From: Rhizobium sp. CCGE 510
Lineage (GTDB): Bacteria; Pseudomonadota; Alphaproteobacteria; Rhizobiales; Rhizobiaceae
DNA length: 64,000 nt
NCBI RefSeq assembly: GCF_000292525.1
Contig: NZ_AEYF01000021.1
Coordinates: forward strand, 111,206-175,205
Direction: 5' to 3'
Shown here: positions 24,632 to 35,377 of the stretch, one piece after another
How the letters are laid out: every line of letters begins with the position of its first letter
Numbering within the stretch: the first letter of the stretch is position 1
The notes under the pieces: model-generated
Told to the model about the DNA's origin: nothing
Seen by the model: the letters and a program-made list of their open reading frames with translations, nothing else
Database searches by the model: none
Position numbers and translations under genes: made by a program

Positions 24632-26061
24632 GCTGGCTCTGGACGACGGAAGATCTGATCGCAGCAATGGCAGGGCGCCCCTTCGGCACTCTGCCCGAAG
24701 GCATCACCGGCATTTCCATCGACAGCCGCTCAATTGCTCCAGGCGAGGCCTTCTTTGCGATCAAGGGCGACCGTGTCGACGGTCACGACTACGCATCGAT
24801 GGCGATGGCAAACGGCGCCGCCCTTCTCGTCGTCAGCGAGGCGAGGCTTCCGGCCATGGGCCGTTTGACGGTGCCGATGATCGTCGTGGAGGACGTGCTC
24901 GCAGCACTTGGCCGTCTCGGACTTGCCTCGCGTGAGCGCTCCAAGGCCCGGATCATCGCGGTGACGGGATCTGTGGGGAAAACGACCACCAAGGAGATGC
25001 TGCGGCATGTGCTGTCGCCCTCCGGCAAGGTGCATGCTTCCGTCGCCTCCTTCAACAATCATTGGGGTGTGCCGCTGACGCTGGCGCGGATGCCTGAGGA
25101 TACGGATTACGGCGTCTTCGAAGTCGGAATGAACCATCCCGGCGAGATCCGGCCGCTGGTGGCGATGATCCGTCCCGATGTCGTCATCATCACCACGATT
25201 GCGCCGGCGCATCTCGGCAATTTCAAGAACATCAAAGAGATCGCCGCCGCCAAAGCGGAGATCTTCGAGGGGCTCGAACCGGCTGGCCATGTCGTTCTCA
25301 ACCGCGACAACGACCAGTTCAATTTCCTCGACCGCACGGCGCAGTCGCTCGGTATCGGGCATATCCATTCCTTCGGCCAGCACGCCAAGGCGGAATTCCG
25401 GCTGGCGGAATTCAACGGCTCGGATGAGAATTCGACGCTGTGGCTGACGATCGGCGGCGAGACGCTGGAGGCCGCGATCGGCGCGCCCGGCCGCCATATC
25501 GCCGAGAACGCTCTCGCAGCGCTCGGCGTCGTCAGGATCGTCGGTGCCGACATGGAAAAGGCGATCGAGGCGCTTGCGACGCTGAGGCCGGAAAAGGGCA
25601 GGGGCAAACGCCACCGGCTTTCGATCGGCAGCGGCAGCTTCATACTGATCGACGAGAGCTACAATGCCAATCCGGCTTCGATGCGCGCGGCGATCGCACT
25701 GCTGGCGGCTTCCGAGCCGACCGGCCGCGGACGCCGTATCGCCGTGCTCGGCGACATGCTGGAGATGGGCGAGTATGCGCAGAAGGTTCATACCGATCTC
25801 GCCGTGCCGCTGCTTGCGGCCGGCATCGAACATGTCTGGCTCGCAGGAGCAGAAATGGCTGCGCTGAAGGAATCGCTGCCGGAAAGCGTCCATGTCGAAT
25901 ATTGCGAGAACACTGGCGAATTGACGAATTATGTATTGAACTCGGTCGCACCAGGCGACGTGTTGATGGTGAAATCGTCTCTGGGCATCGGTTTCGGCAA
26001 GATCGTCGCCGCGCTCCTTGACAAGTTCCCGCCATTTTCCGACACGCAACGCGAACTTTGA
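24628..26061 (+). CDS. murF: UDP-MurNAc-tripeptide D-alanyl-D-alanine ligase
   Basis: The 477-residue ligase adds D-Ala-D-Ala to give the pentapeptide precursor. It has the ATP loop [34 protein letters not shown] and [11 protein letters not shown], all typical of MurF. Translation must start at TTG 24628: it overlaps the murE stop (TTGA) and GGAGG lies 10 bases ahead. No ATG fits before the conserved first domain. Confidence 0.95.
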   Translation: MSWLWTTEDLIAAMAGRPFGTLPEGITGISIDSRSIAPGEAFFAIKGDRVDGHDYASMAMANGAALLVVSEARLPAMGRLTVPMIVVEDVLAALGRLGLASRERSKARIIAVTGSVGKTTTKEMLRHVLSPSGKVHASVASFNNHWGVPLTLARMPEDTDYGVFEVGMNHPGEIRPLVAMIRPDVVIITTIAPAHLGNFKNIKEIAAAKAEIFEGLEPAGHVVLNRDNDQFNFLDRTAQSLGIGHIHSFGQHAKAEFRLAEFNGSDENSTLWLTIGGETLEAAIGAPGRHIAENALAALGVVRIVGADMEKAIEALATLRPEKGRGKRHRLSIGSGSFILIDESYNANPASMRAAIALLAASEPTGRGRRIAVLGDMLEMGEYAQKVHTDLAVPLLAAGIEHVWLAGAEMAALKESLPESVHVEYCENTGELTNYVLNSVAPGDVLMVKSSLGIGFGKIVAALLDKFPPFSDTQREL

Positions 26062-26083
26062 TCGGGTAAACAAGGGGCCCTGA

Positions 26084-27184
26084 ATGCTAATCTGGCTTGT
26101 CGAACTGTCGGAATATTTTAAATTTCTGAACCTGTTCAGATATATTACCTTCCGCACAGGGGCCGCTCTGTTCACCTCGGCACTGATCGTCTTCCTGTTC
26201 GGGCCGACGATCATCAATTCGCTGCGCATCCGCCAAGGCAAGGGCCAGCCGATCCGTGCCGACGGGCCGCAGACGCATTTCAAGAAGGCCGGCACCCCGA
26301 CCATGGGCGGGCTGATGATCCTTGCCGGCATCGTCGGCGCGTCGCTGCTCTGGGCTGATCTTTCCAACGTCTATGTCGTCGCCACTTTGCTGGTGACGCT
26401 CGGCTTCGGCGCGATCGGCTTCTACGACGATTATCTCAAGGTCACGAAGCAGAGCCATATGGGCTTTTCCGGCAAGGCCCGCCTCGGCATCGAATTCGTC
26501 ATTGCCGGCATCGCCGTCTATTTCATGATGCGCACCGCCCTTGCCTCGGGCATTGCCGGTTCGACTTTCGGTTCTTCGATCGCCTTTCCTTTCTTCAAGG
26601 ACTTCATGATCAATATCGGCATCATGTTCGTCGTCTTCGGCGGCTTCGTCATCGTCGGGGCCGGCAATGCCGTCAACCTGACCGACGGCCTCGACGGGCT
26701 TGCGATCGTGCCTGTGATGATCGCCGCCGCCTCCTTCGGCGTCATCGCCTATCTCGCCGGCAACGTCGTGTTTGCCAATTACTTGCAGATCAATTTCGTA
26801 CCCGGCACCGGCGAACTCGCCGTCGTCCTCGGCGCCGTGATCGGCGCCGGCCTCGGCTTTCTCTGGTTCAATGCGCCGCCGGCTGCCATCTTCATGGGAG
26901 ACACCGGGTCGCTCGCACTCGGCGGCACGATCGGCACCGTTGCCGTCGCCACCAAACACGAGATCGTCATGGCGATCATCGGCGGCCTCTTCGTCATCGA
27001 GACGCTGTCGGTGATTATCCAAGTCGGCTTCTTCAAGATGACCGGCCGGCGCGTCTTCCTGATGGCGCCGATCCATCATCACTTCGAGAAGAAGGGCTGG
27101 ACCGAGAGCCAGGTGGTGATCCGCTTCTGGATCGTCGCCGTCGGCCTTGCCATGCTTGGCCTCTCGACGCTGAAGCTGCGGTGA
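26084..27184 (+). CDS. mraY: Phospho-MurNAc-pentapeptide transferase MraY
   Basis: The 366-residue polytopic protein transfers phospho-MurNAc-pentapeptide to undecaprenyl phosphate to make lipid I. It has about ten spans. Active-site motifs are [10 protein letters not shown] (the Asp pair), [21 protein letters not shown] and the His cluster [12 protein letters not shown]. The ATG at 26084 follows GGGGCCC; the gene lies 22 bases after murF. Confidence 0.97.
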   Translation: MLIWLVELSEYFKFLNLFRYITFRTGAALFTSALIVFLFGPTIINSLRIRQGKGQPIRADGPQTHFKKAGTPTMGGLMILAGIVGASLLWADLSNVYVVATLLVTLGFGAIGFYDDYLKVTKQSHMGFSGKARLGIEFVIAGIAVYFMMRTALASGIAGSTFGSSIAFPFFKDFMINIGIMFVVFGGFVIVGAGNAVNLTDGLDGLAIVPVMIAAASFGVIAYLAGNVVFANYLQINFVPGTGELAVVLGAVIGAGLGFLWFNAPPAAIFMGDTGSLALGGTIGTVAVATKHEIVMAIIGGLFVIETLSVIIQVGFFKMTGRRVFLMAPIHHHFEKKGWTESQVVIRFWIVAVGLAMLGLSTLKLR

Positions 27185-27191
27185 GGCGGCG

Positions 27192-28604
27192 ATGATCCCG
27201 GTCACGACGCTCAGGGACAGGAAGGTCGCGCTGTTCGGGCTCGGCGGCTCCGGCTTTGCCACCGCGCGGGCGCTGGTTTCGGGCGGCGCTGAAGTGACCG
27301 CCTGGGACGACAATCCGGACAGCGTTGCCAAGGCTGCGGCGGAAGGCATCAGGACGGAAGACCTTCACACCATCGACTGGAGCCAGCAGGCAGTGTTGGT
27401 GCTGTCGCCCGGCGTGCCGCTCACCCATCCGAAGCCACACTGGACCGTCGATCTTGCGCGCGCGGCCGGCGTCGATATCGTCGGCGACGTCGAGCTCTTC
27501 GTGCGCGAGCGCCGCGCTCATGCGCCGGATTGCCCCTTCATCGCCATCACCGGCACCAACGGCAAGTCGACGACGACGGCGTTGATCGCCCATATCCTCA
27601 AATCATCAGGCTACGACACACAGCTCGGCGGCAATATCGGCACGGCGGTCTTGACCCTCGATCCGCCGAAGGCCGAGCGCTATTACGTCGTCGAATGCTC
27701 CTCCTATCAGATCGATCTGGCGCCGACGCTGAACCCGTCCGCCGGCATCCTGCTCAACCTGACGCCCGATCATCTCGACCGTCACGGCACGATGCAGCAT
27801 TATGCCGATATCAAGGAACGGCTGGTTGCCGGCAGCGATGTCGCGATCGTCGGCATCGACGACAGCCATTCGGCGCTGATTGCCGACCGCGTCGAGCGGG
27901 CGGCTGTCAAGGTAGTCCGCATTTCGCGCCGCAGCGTGGTGGCATCAGGCATTTATGCCGAGGGCACCAGGCTCATTCAGGCCACCGGCGGCGCCATGCT
28001 GCCCTTTGCCGATCTCGACGGCATCCAGACGCTGCGCGGCAGCCATAATGCGCAGAACGCCGCCGCCGCTGTCGCCGCCTGCCTTGCCGTCGGAGTTTCC
28101 GCCGACGACATTCGCACCGGCCTTGCCTCGTTTCCCGGCCTCAAGCATCGTATGCAGCCTGTGGGGCAGCGTGGCAGCGTCGTTTTCGTCAATGATTCCA
28201 AAGCAACCAATGCGGATGCTGCAGCGCCGGCCCTTTCGAGCTATGATCGCATCTACTGGATCGCCGGCGGCCTGCCGAAGGCTGGCGGCATTACAACGCT
28301 CGCTCCCTATTTCCCGCGCATCGTCAAGGCCTATCTGATCGGCGAGGCGGCGGCGGAATTCGCTGCGACGCTCGGCGAGGCTGTGCCCTACGAGATCTCC
28401 GGCACGCTGGAGCGTGCGGTCGCGCATGCGGCAGCCGATGCCGAGCGCGACGAGAGCAGCGCTTCGGCGGTGATGTTATCCCCGGCTTGCGCAAGCTTCG
28501 ATCAGTATAAGAACTTCGAAGTCAGGGGCGATGCCTTCGTTGGCCACGTCGCAGCGCTTGACGGAATTGCGATGCTGATCGGTTCGGCAACAGGAGAGAA
28601 ATGA
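27192..28604 (+). CDS. murD: UDP-MurNAc-L-alanine:D-glutamate ligase
   Basis: The 470-residue Mur ligase adds D-Glu. Its N-terminal Rossmann loop [12 protein letters not shown] binds the UDP part; the ATP loop is [31 protein letters not shown] and [10 protein letters not shown] are characteristic. [19 protein letters not shown] closes the C-terminal domain. It begins 7 bases after mraY and ends one base before ftsW. Confidence 0.96.
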   Translation: MIPVTTLRDRKVALFGLGGSGFATARALVSGGAEVTAWDDNPDSVAKAAAEGIRTEDLHTIDWSQQAVLVLSPGVPLTHPKPHWTVDLARAAGVDIVGDVELFVRERRAHAPDCPFIAITGTNGKSTTTALIAHILKSSGYDTQLGGNIGTAVLTLDPPKAERYYVVECSSYQIDLAPTLNPSAGILLNLTPDHLDRHGTMQHYADIKERLVAGSDVAIVGIDDSHSALIADRVERAAVKVVRISRRSVVASGIYAEGTRLIQATGGAMLPFADLDGIQTLRGSHNAQNAAAAVAACLAVGVSADDIRTGLASFPGLKHRMQPVGQRGSVVFVNDSKATNADAAAPALSSYDRIYWIAGGLPKAGGITTLAPYFPRIVKAYLIGEAAAEFAATLGEAVPYEISGTLERAVAHAAADAERDESSASAVMLSPACASFDQYKNFEVRGDAFVGHVAALDGIAMLIGSATGEK

Positions 28605-28605
28605 C

Positions 28606-29760
28606 ATGGTAAGCCGCGCGGAACGTGGGCCTCTGGCCGATTGGTTCTGGACCATCGACCGTTTCTTCCTGGCAATGTTCATCTTCCTGATGGGCATCGG
28701 TTTCATGCTGTCGTTTGCGGCATCGCCGGCTGTTGCCGAGCGCATCGGGCTCGAGCCCTTCCACTTCGTCAAGCGCCATGCAGCCTTCATGATCCCTTCG
28801 ATCACCGTCATGCTCGGGCTGTCGTTCCTGACGCCACGGCAAGTGCGGCGAACGGCGATCCTGCTGCTGATCATTTCGATCGCCATGATGGTGCTGGTGC
28901 TGTTCGTCGGGCAGGAGGTCAAGGGCGGCAGGCGCTGGATCTGGATCGCCGGCCTTTCCATCCAGCCGTCGGAATTCATGAAGCCCGCCTTCGTCGTGGT
29001 TTGCGCCTGGCTGTTTGCCGAGCATGCGCGCCAGCCGGAGATCCCCGGCAATCTCTTCGCCATCATCCTGTTTGCCATCGTCGCCGCCTTGCTCGTCGCG
29101 CAGCCTGACCTCGGCCAGACCATCCTGACCACGGCTGTCTGGGGCGGGATGTTCTTCATGGCTGGCATGCCATGGATATGGATCATGCTGCTTGGCATCG
29201 GCGGCGCCGGCGGCCTGCTCAGCGCCTATTACGTCTTCCCGCACGTTGCGCTGCGAATAGACAAGTTCATGACCGGTGAGGGCGACACGTTCCAGATTGA
29301 CACCGCCCGCGAGGCGATTATCCGCGGCAGCTGGTTCGGCCAGGGACCAGGCGAAGGTATCGTCAAACGGATCATCCCGGATGCGCATACCGATTTCATC
29401 TTCTCGGTCGCAGCCGAGGAGTTCGGCATCGTCTTCTGCATAGCGCTGGTTGCGCTGTTCACCGTGCTGGTGCTGCGCGGTCTCTCGCATGCCTATCGCG
29501 AGCGCAACGACTTCAACCGCTTCGCCGTTGCCGGCCTGGTGCTGCAGATGGGCATCCAGTCGATCATCAATATCGGTGTCAACCTCGAGCTGTTGCCGGC
29601 AAAAGGCATGACGCTGCCGCTGATTTCCTACGGCGGCTCGTCCATGGTGGCGATTTGCGTCACCGCCGGCTTCATTCTGGCGCTGACGCGCCATCGACCG
29701 GAAAAACGTGCGCAGGACCGGAGCCTTTTCCGCGTCCCGCACGGCATGCCGGCGGAGTAG
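28606..29760 (+). CDS. ftsW: Septal peptidoglycan glycosyltransferase FtsW (SEDS family)
   Basis: The 384-residue protein has about ten membrane spans and polymerises lipid II at the septum together with Fts[15 protein letters not shown] contains the GAxRWI-like SEDS motif, [10 protein letters not shown] follows, and the catalytic Asp region is [20 protein letters not shown] near the C terminus is a strong SEDS signature. The order murD-ftsW-murG is standard for dcw clusters. Confidence 0.96.
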   Translation: MVSRAERGPLADWFWTIDRFFLAMFIFLMGIGFMLSFAASPAVAERIGLEPFHFVKRHAAFMIPSITVMLGLSFLTPRQVRRTAILLLIISIAMMVLVLFVGQEVKGGRRWIWIAGLSIQPSEFMKPAFVVVCAWLFAEHARQPEIPGNLFAIILFAIVAALLVAQPDLGQTILTTAVWGGMFFMAGMPWIWIMLLGIGGAGGLLSAYYVFPHVALRIDKFMTGEGDTFQIDTAREAIIRGSWFGQGPGEGIVKRIIPDAHTDFIFSVAAEEFGIVFCIALVALFTVLVLRGLSHAYRERNDFNRFAVAGLVLQMGIQSIINIGVNLELLPAKGMTLPLISYGGSSMVAICVTAGFILALTRHRPEKRAQDRSLFRVPHGMPAE

Positions 29761-29765
29761 AGGCC

Positions 29766-30890
29766 ATGAGCAAAGGCATCGTGCTGCTTGCCGCCGGGGG
29801 AACCGGCGGCCATGTGTTCCCGGCGGAGGCGCTGGCCTTCAAGCTGAAGGAGCGCGGCTACGCGGTGCATCTCGTCACTGACAGCCGAGCCGAGCGTTAT
29901 GCCGGCAAGTTCCCGGCCGAGGAGATCCATGTCGTGCCGTCGGCGACGATCGGCTCGAAGAACGCGGTTGCGGTCGCACGCTCACTGTGGACGCTCTGGA
30001 GCGGTATGCGGGCGGCAAAGAAGCTGATCCAGCGGCTGAAACCGGTTATCGTCGTCGGTTTCGGCGGTTATCCGACAGTGCCGCCGCTGCTTGCCGCCAC
30101 GCGGCTCGGCGTGCCGTCGATGATCCATGAGCAGAACGCCGTGATGGGCCGGGCCAACAAGGCCTTGGCGACCCGCGTGCAGGGTATTGCCGGCGGTTTC
30201 CTGCCGGAAGGGGGCGGCGCCTTCCCGGACAAGACGGTGACGACGGGCAATCCGGTCCGCCCGGCGATCATCGCCGCCGCCGAAGTGCCTTACATGCCCT
30301 CGCATCCCGGCGAAGCTTTCAACCTCGTCGTCTTCGGCGGCAGCCAGGGCGCGCAATATTTCTCCAAGGCGCTGCCGACAGCGATCAGCCTGCTCGACGA
30401 CGCGCTTCGCCTGCGCCTGCGCATCACCCAGCAGGTACGTCCTGAGGATATGGAGATGGTCGGCGGCTGCGTCGCCAAGCTGGAGATGGGCGCCGATATC
30501 GCCCCCTTCTTCACCGACATGGCCGAGAGATTGGCGACAGCCCATCTCGTCATCTGCCGCTCGGGCGCCTCGACGGTTTCGGAAATCTCGGTCATCGGCC
30601 GGCCTGCGGTGCTGGTGCCTTATCCGCATGCGCTCGATCACGACCAGGCGGCGAACGCGGCAGCCCTGGCTGCGACCGGTGGGGCCAAGGTCATTGTCCA
30701 GTCCGAACTTTCGCCGGAGAAGATCGCGGCGATCCTGACGGCGGTGATGAACGATCCGGAAAAGCTTTCGCACATGGCAGCGGCGGCGAGACTGGCCGGG
30801 AAACCCGATGCCGCGAACTTGCTTGCCGACATGGTTGAGGCTATTGCCGCCGGACGGACAATTGCGGACTTCAAGAGGACACGCGCATGA
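29766..30890 (+). CDS. murG: Lipid II synthase (GlcNAc transferase) MurG
   Basis: The 374-residue GT28 glycosyltransferase adds GlcNAc to lipid I on the inner face of the membrane. [12 protein letters not shown] is the N-terminal glycine loop, [12 protein letters not shown] and [12 protein letters not shown] belong to the acceptor half, and [12 protein letters not shown] with [11 protein letters not shown] form the UDP-GlcNAc site. ATG 29766 gives the standard start; a longer frame begins inside ftsW. The stop overlaps murC (ATGA). Confidence 0.97.
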   Translation: MSKGIVLLAAGGTGGHVFPAEALAFKLKERGYAVHLVTDSRAERYAGKFPAEEIHVVPSATIGSKNAVAVARSLWTLWSGMRAAKKLIQRLKPVIVVGFGGYPTVPPLLAATRLGVPSMIHEQNAVMGRANKALATRVQGIAGGFLPEGGGAFPDKTVTTGNPVRPAIIAAAEVPYMPSHPGEAFNLVVFGGSQGAQYFSKALPTAISLLDDALRLRLRITQQVRPEDMEMVGGCVAKLEMGADIAPFFTDMAERLATAHLVICRSGASTVSEISVIGRPAVLVPYPHALDHDQAANAAALAATGGAKVIVQSELSPEKIAAILTAVMNDPEKLSHMAAAARLAGKPDAANLLADMVEAIAAGRTIADFKRTRA

Positions 30891-32302
30891 AACTGCCGAA
30901 GGCGATCGGCCTCGTTCATTTCATCGGCATCGGCGGCATCGGCATGAGCGGCATTGCCGAGGTGCTGCATAATCTCGGCCACAAGGTACAGGGATCGGAC
31001 CAGGCCGACAGCGCCAATGTCCAGCGACTGCGCGACAAGGGCATCGAGGTATTCGTCGGCCACCGGGCCGAAAACCTGGGTGAGGCCGAAGTCGTCGTCG
31101 TCTCGACGGCGATCAAGAAGAGCAATCCGGAACTCATCGCCGCGCGCGAAAAGCTGCTGCCGGTGGTGCGCCGCGCCGAAATGCTTGCCGAGTTGATGCG
31201 CTTCCGCAATGCGATCGCCATCGGCGGCACGCATGGCAAGACGACGACCACTTCGCTGGTCGCGACGCTGCTCGAAGCCGGCGGGCTCGACCCGACCGTG
31301 ATCAACGGCGGCATCATCAACGCCTACGGCACCAATGCCCGCATGGGCGAGGGGGAGTGGATGGTGGTCGAGGCCGACGAATCGGACGGCACCTTCCTGA
31401 AGCTTCCCGCCGATGTCGCCGTCATCACCAATATCGATCCGGAACATCTCGACCATTACGGCAATTTCGATGCCGTGCGCGCCGCCTTCCGGCAGTTCGT
31501 CGAGAACGTGCCGTTCTACGGCTTCGGCGTCATGTGCCTCGACCATCCTGAGGTGCAGTCGCTGGTCGGCCGCATCGAGGATCGCAAGATCATTACCTAT
31601 GGCGAGAACCCGCAGGCCGACGTGCGCTTCACGAATGTGCGCATCGATGGCACGCGCTCGATCTTCGACGTCGAAATCCGCCGCCGCCGTACCGGCCAGG
31701 TGATCGAGCTCAAGGGGCTGGTCATGCCGATGCCCGGCAGGCACAATATTTCCAACGCGACGGCGGCGATCGCCGTTGCCAACCGGCTCGGCATATCGAG
31801 CGCCGATATCGCCAAGGGGCTTGCTTCCTTCGGCGGTGTCAAACGGCGTTTCACGCTGACCGGTGAATGGAACGGGGTGCAAGTCTTCGACGATTACGGC
31901 CACCATCCCGTCGAGATCAAGGCGGTGCTGCGCGCTGCCCGCGAATCCTGCAAGGGGCGGGTGATCGCTGTCCACCAGCCGCACCGCTATAGCCGCCTTG
32001 CGAGCCTGTTCGAGGAGTTCGCCGCCTGCTTCAACGATGCAGACAGCATTTTCCTCGCACCGGTCTATGCTGCGGGTGAAGATCCGATCGCGGGTATCGA
32101 TTCCGTGTCGCTGGTCTCGCGCATCAAATCCGGCGGGCATCGCGACGCCCGGTTTCTCACCTCGGCGGAGCTTCTGCCGCAGATGGTTGCGGAGGTTGCA
32201 AAGCCTGGCGATTTCGTGGTTCTGTTGGGGGCTGGCAGCATCACATCCTGGGCGGCGGCGCTGCCCAAGCAACTGGAAGGCCTATCGGGAAAGTCCGTAT
32301 GA
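30887..32302 (+). CDS. murC: UDP-N-acetylmuramate:L-alanine ligase
   Basis: The 471-residue enzyme adds the first amino acid, L-Ala. [16 protein letters not shown] is the UDP-binding loop, [12 protein letters not shown] the ATP loop, and [21 protein letters not shown] and [12 protein letters not shown] are MurC-specific. [17 protein letters not shown] sequence (as [13 protein letters not shown]) marks the last domain. It overlaps murG upstream and murB downstream by four bases each. Confidence 0.97.
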   Translation: MKLPKAIGLVHFIGIGGIGMSGIAEVLHNLGHKVQGSDQADSANVQRLRDKGIEVFVGHRAENLGEAEVVVVSTAIKKSNPELIAAREKLLPVVRRAEMLAELMRFRNAIAIGGTHGKTTTTSLVATLLEAGGLDPTVINGGIINAYGTNARMGEGEWMVVEADESDGTFLKLPADVAVITNIDPEHLDHYGNFDAVRAAFRQFVENVPFYGFGVMCLDHPEVQSLVGRIEDRKIITYGENPQADVRFTNVRIDGTRSIFDVEIRRRRTGQVIELKGLVMPMPGRHNISNATAAIAVANRLGISSADIAKGLASFGGVKRRFTLTGEWNGVQVFDDYGHHPVEIKAVLRAARESCKGRVIAVHQPHRYSRLASLFEEFAACFNDADSIFLAPVYAAGEDPIAGIDSVSLVSRIKSGGHRDARFLTSAELLPQMVAEVAKPGDFVVLLGAGSITSWAAALPKQLEGLSGKSV

Positions 32303-33273
32303 AACAGGTGAATGGGGAAAAGCTTCTCGCGTCTCTCGGAGACGGTGTAAAGGATATCCGCGGGCGCATCACGCCGGATGCCCCCATGGACCGCGTCACC
32401 TGGTTCAGGGCAGGCGGCCTCGCCGAGCTGATGTTCCAGCCGCATGACATCGACGATCTCGTCGCCTTCCTGAAGATACTGCCGGAAGAGGTGCCGCTGA
32501 CGGTGATCGGCGTCGGCTCCAACATCCTGGTGCGTGACGGCGGCATTCCCGGCGTTGTGCTGCGCCTGTCCGCCAAGGGGTTCGGCTTCGTCGAGCTTGC
32601 AGGCGAAAACCGCATTCTGGCCGGCTCCATCTGCCCCGATAAACATGTGGCCGCGATGGCGATGGATAACGGTATCGGTGGCTTTCATTTCTTCTACGGT
32701 ATTCCGGGCAGCATCGGCGGCGCGGCGCGCATGAATGCGGGGGCAAACGGCGTGGAGACACGCGAACGGCTGATCGAGGTCAACGCCGTCGACCGCAAGG
32801 GCAACAAACATGTGCTTTCCAATGCCGAAATGGGCTATTCCTACCGGTATTCCGCCGCACCCGCCGACCTGATCTTCACCTCGGTGCTGTTCGAAGGCTA
32901 TCCGGAAGAGCGCGCGCAGATCCGCGCCGAGATGGACGCCGTGCGCAATCACCGCGAGACGGTGCAGCCGGTGCGCGAAAAGACCGGCGGCTCGACCTTC
33001 AAGAACCCGGAGGGCCATTCGGCCTGGAAACTGGTCGACGAGGCAGGCTGCCGCGGCCTGGTCATCGGCGGAGCGCAGATGTCGTCGCTTCACTGCAACT
33101 TCATGATCAACATGGGGCAGGCGACCGGCTACGATCTTGAATATCTCGGCGAACAAGTGCGCCGCGAAGTCTTCGAGAAAGAGGGCATCAAGCTCGAATG
33201 GGAAATCAAGCGCCTCGGTGTCTTCATGCCCGGCCGCGAAGTGCGCCCGTTCCACGGCGTCACCAGCGAATAG
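32299..33273 (+). CDS. murB: UDP-N-acetylenolpyruvoylglucosamine reductase
   Basis: The 324-residue FAD enzyme reduces the enolpyruvyl group to give UDP-MurNAc. FAD contacts are in [14 protein letters not shown] and [28 protein letters not shown] has the conserved Tyr/Arg pair, and [12 protein letters not shown] holds the Ser proton donor. ATGA overlap with murC. In most alphaproteobacteria ddlB follows at once; here a foreign-looking gene and aqpZ lie between. Confidence 0.96.
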   Translation: MKQVNGEKLLASLGDGVKDIRGRITPDAPMDRVTWFRAGGLAELMFQPHDIDDLVAFLKILPEEVPLTVIGVGSNILVRDGGIPGVVLRLSAKGFGFVELAGENRILAGSICPDKHVAAMAMDNGIGGFHFFYGIPGSIGGAARMNAGANGVETRERLIEVNAVDRKGNKHVLSNAEMGYSYRYSAAPADLIFTSVLFEGYPEERAQIRAEMDAVRNHRETVQPVREKTGGSTFKNPEGHSAWKLVDEAGCRGLVIGGAQMSSLHCNFMINMGQATGYDLEYLGEQVRREVFEKEGIKLEWEIKRLGVFMPGREVRPFHGVTSE

Positions 33274-33276
33274 TTC

Positions 33277-34206
33277 TTACTTCACAGCGAGCTTCAGACC
33301 TTCGCGTGGTGTGACGATGGGCGACCAGTCGAGCACGTCGCGGGCGTGGGATATGTCGACCTGCAGGGAACCGCAAAGACGCTGGTAGACGGCGTCTTTT
33401 CCGGTCAATCGCGCGCCCAGCTGCAACAGAGCGGGGGGGAAGGGAAGCAGCATCGGTTTGACGCCCAAGCCTGCGGCAATCCCCTCGATCAGCCCGGGCG
33501 TCGAGAGATCTTCTCCGTCGCCTGCGAGAAAGGTCTGGCCGGCAGCGCCCGGGTGCGTCATGCCCGTGATGATCAGATCGACGAGATTTGGAAGCGCAAC
33601 CAGCGTCCGGTGGTTTTTCAGTGACGCGAAGGGGAGCGGTATCTTCTTCCTGACAAGTCCGACGAGCAGGGTGAAGTTCCCTCTGGCCCCAGGTCCATAG
33701 ACGAGCGGCGGCCGAATGACGACGATTTCGATGCCGGTTCTGGCGGAGATTTCATGCAGCCCGATTTCGCTTTCCAGCTTCGAAACACCATAGGGATCAA
33801 GCGGCTTCGGCCTGTCGTCGTGGCGGAAGGGGCGGTCGTTCTCTTCACCATTGACTTTGATGCTGCTGATAAAAACCAGCCTTTTCACCCCGGCGCGTGC
33901 AGCTTGCTCGGCGAGATTCAGCGTGGCGGCGGTGTTGATCCGGCGGAATTCCGTCAGTGGATCGGCGGAGCGATCATTCATGATATGCACGCGAGCAGCG
34001 AGATGGACGACGACGTCAACACCGTGGAGAGCGGCCGTCCAGTCAGTTTCGCTGGAGATCTCGATGGGAAAATGCCGCACATCTGCCGGAAAGCTGGCGG
34101 CTGCAGATCGCGTGGTGACCTGAAGCTCGCAGAGCCGCTCTCTGTGCAGTCTTTCGACGAGAGGTCCACCGACAAAGCCGGCGGCGCCGGTAATCAGGCA
34201 TTGCAT
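33277..34206 (-). CDS. NAD-dependent epimerase/dehydratase-type sugar-nucleotide enzyme
   Basis: The 309-residue extended SDR protein has the NAD loop TGAAGFVGGPLVE and the active site SSIKVNGE with DPYGVSKLESE (Tyr-x-x-x-Lys). VVIRPPLVYGPGARGNF is typical of the WbpV/WbpK-like group that reduces 4-keto-6-deoxy hexoses for O-antigen. It is antisense to the dcw genes and sits only 3 bases from murB's stop, so it is an insertion into the cluster. The exact substrate is unknown; UDP-glucose 4-epimerase is a less likely reading. Confidence 0.85.
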   Translation of the reverse strand: MQCLITGAAGFVGGPLVERLHRERLCELQVTTRSAAASFPADVRHFPIEISSETDWTAALHGVDVVVHLAARVHIMNDRSADPLTEFRRINTAATLNLAEQAARAGVKRLVFISSIKVNGEENDRPFRHDDRPKPLDPYGVSKLESEIGLHEISARTGIEIVVIRPPLVYGPGARGNFTLLVGLVRKKIPLPFASLKNHRTLVALPNLVDLIITGMTHPGAAGQTFLAGDGEDLSTPGLIEGIAAGLGVKPMLLPFPPALLQLGARLTGKDAVYQRLCGSLQVDISHARDVLDWSPIVTPREGLKLAVK

Positions 34207-34417
34207 GGTCTGTTCCCCGTTTATCTTGAGTGCTCCAGTTAGCCGGAAGTGTCGACCGCATCAATAAAAAAGCCGAGACGGTGGCCGTCGAGGATTCCTC
34301 GGATACGCAGTCTCTCGATCCTTGCGTGGAGCTTGCCGCAGCATTTGCCGCCAACTTGACCAGAATCAAATTGTAGCTGAATCATCATGAACTCTTTGGT
34401 TGAGGTGGAGGGCGCGC

Positions 34418-35104
34418 ATGCAAAAGAGTCTTGTTGCCGAGTTTCTCGGCACGTTCTGGCTTGTCTTCGGTGGATGCGGCAGCGCCGTCCTTGCGGCGGC
34501 CTATCCCGAGCTGGGCATCGGTTTTGTCGGCGTGGCCTTTGCGTTCGGCCTGACCGTGCTCACCATGGCCTATGCCGTGGGCGGCATTTCGGGCGGTCAT
34601 TTTAATCCAGCCGTCTCCTTCGGCCTGACGGTTGCCGGACGGTTTCCCGCGGCGCGTCTTGTTCCCTATATCGTCGTGCAGGTCGTCGGCGCCATCGCCG
34701 CGGCGGCGCTGCTCTATCTCATCGCCAGCGGCAAGGCAGGTTTCGAGCTCGGCGGTTTTGCTGCCAATGGATATGGCGATCATTCTCCGGGCGGTTATTC
34801 GCTGCTTTCGGCGCTGCTGATCGAAGTGCTGCTGACCATGTTCTTCCTGATCATCATCTTGGGATCGACCAGCAGCCGGGTGCCTGCGGGCTTCGCACCG
34901 CTTGCGATCGGCCTCGGGCTGACGTTGATCCATCTCGTTTCCATCCCGGTAACAAACACTTCGGTCAATCCGGCGCGTTCAACCGGCCAGGCGCTTTTCG
35001 TCGGCGGCTGGGCATTGCAGCAGCTCTGGCTGTTCTGGATAGCACCGCTTGTGGGCGGGGCGCTCGGCGGGCTCGTGTGGAAGTTCCTCGACGACGCCGA
35101 CTGA
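34418..35104 (+). CDS. aqpZ: Aquaporin Z-type water channel
   Basis: The 228-residue MIP-family protein has six spans and both pore motifs: [10 protein letters not shown] (about residue 64) and [10 protein letters not shown] (about residue 184). The Arg after the second NPA and the small narrow-pore pattern favour water over glycerol. ATG 34418 has GGTGGAGG 6 bases ahead; the frame extends further up without a better start. A strong terminator follows. It is unrelated in function to its dcw neighbours. Confidence 0.95.
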   Translation: MQKSLVAEFLGTFWLVFGGCGSAVLAAAYPELGIGFVGVAFAFGLTVLTMAYAVGGISGGHFNPAVSFGLTVAGRFPAARLVPYIVVQVVGAIAAAALLYLIASGKAGFELGGFAANGYGDHSPGGYSLLSALLIEVLLTMFFLIIILGSTSSRVPAGFAPLAIGLGLTLIHLVSIPVTNTSVNPARSTGQALFVGGWALQQLWLFWIAPLVGGALGGLVWKFLDDAD

Positions 35105-35130
35105 CTGCAGAACCCAGATCTATCCCATTG

Positions 35131-35160
35131 AGCCCGCGCGATTTTTCCGCGCGGGCTTTT
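35131..35160 (+). terminator. Rho-independent terminator after aqpZ
   Basis: A 10-bp perfect GC-rich stem (AGCCCGCGCG / CGCGCGGGCT) with a 7-base loop ends in TTTT, 27 bases after the stop. Confidence 0.92.
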
Positions 35161-35181
35161 CTGTGTTCGCGGATCGGTAGG

Positions 35182-35217
35182 CACCTTCGCTCCGATGCTC
35201 CCGAGGAAGCGAAGGTG
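35182..35217. repeat. Inverted repeat between aqpZ and ddlB
   Basis: CACCTTCGCT (35182-35191) and AGCGAAGGTG (35208-35217) form a perfect 10-bp stem with a 16-base loop. No T run follows on either strand, so it is not an ordinary terminator. Purpose unknown. Confidence 0.6.
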
Positions 35218-35244
35218 GAAAAATGAAGGGCGCGGCAAGAGGAA

Positions 35245-35274
35245 GTTAACGAAAGTAAACACTTCGTTAACCAT
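35245..35274. promoter_or_regulatory. Palindrome with TTAACCAT motif ahead of ddlB-ftsQAZ (candidate CtrA site)
   Basis: GTTAACGAA (35245-35253) and TTCGTTAAC (35263-35271) are perfect inverted arms 9 bases apart; the right arm runs into TTAACCAT (35267-35274), the short CtrA motif of alphaproteobacteria. It ends 103 bases before the ddlB ATG and lies behind the aqpZ terminator, so it probably belongs to a promoter for ddlB-ftsQ-ftsA-ftsZ. Confidence 0.5.
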
Positions 35275-35377
35275 AATGGTGCTCTAATGCATGCGGGTCG
35301 GACAGAGGCCTGAAACGGCGCGGAAAGCTTCGCGCAAGCGTCGATTTCGACAATGGAAGTTATTTTTGGGGGTGTTG

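Noticed and set aside
24730..26367. 545-codon minus-strand frame across murF and mraY
   Set aside because: Shadow of two certain genes; no domain and Arg/Asp/Gln-rich composition.
26087..27349. 420-codon minus-strand frame
   Set aside because: Antisense to mraY; highly charged shadow with no family resemblance.
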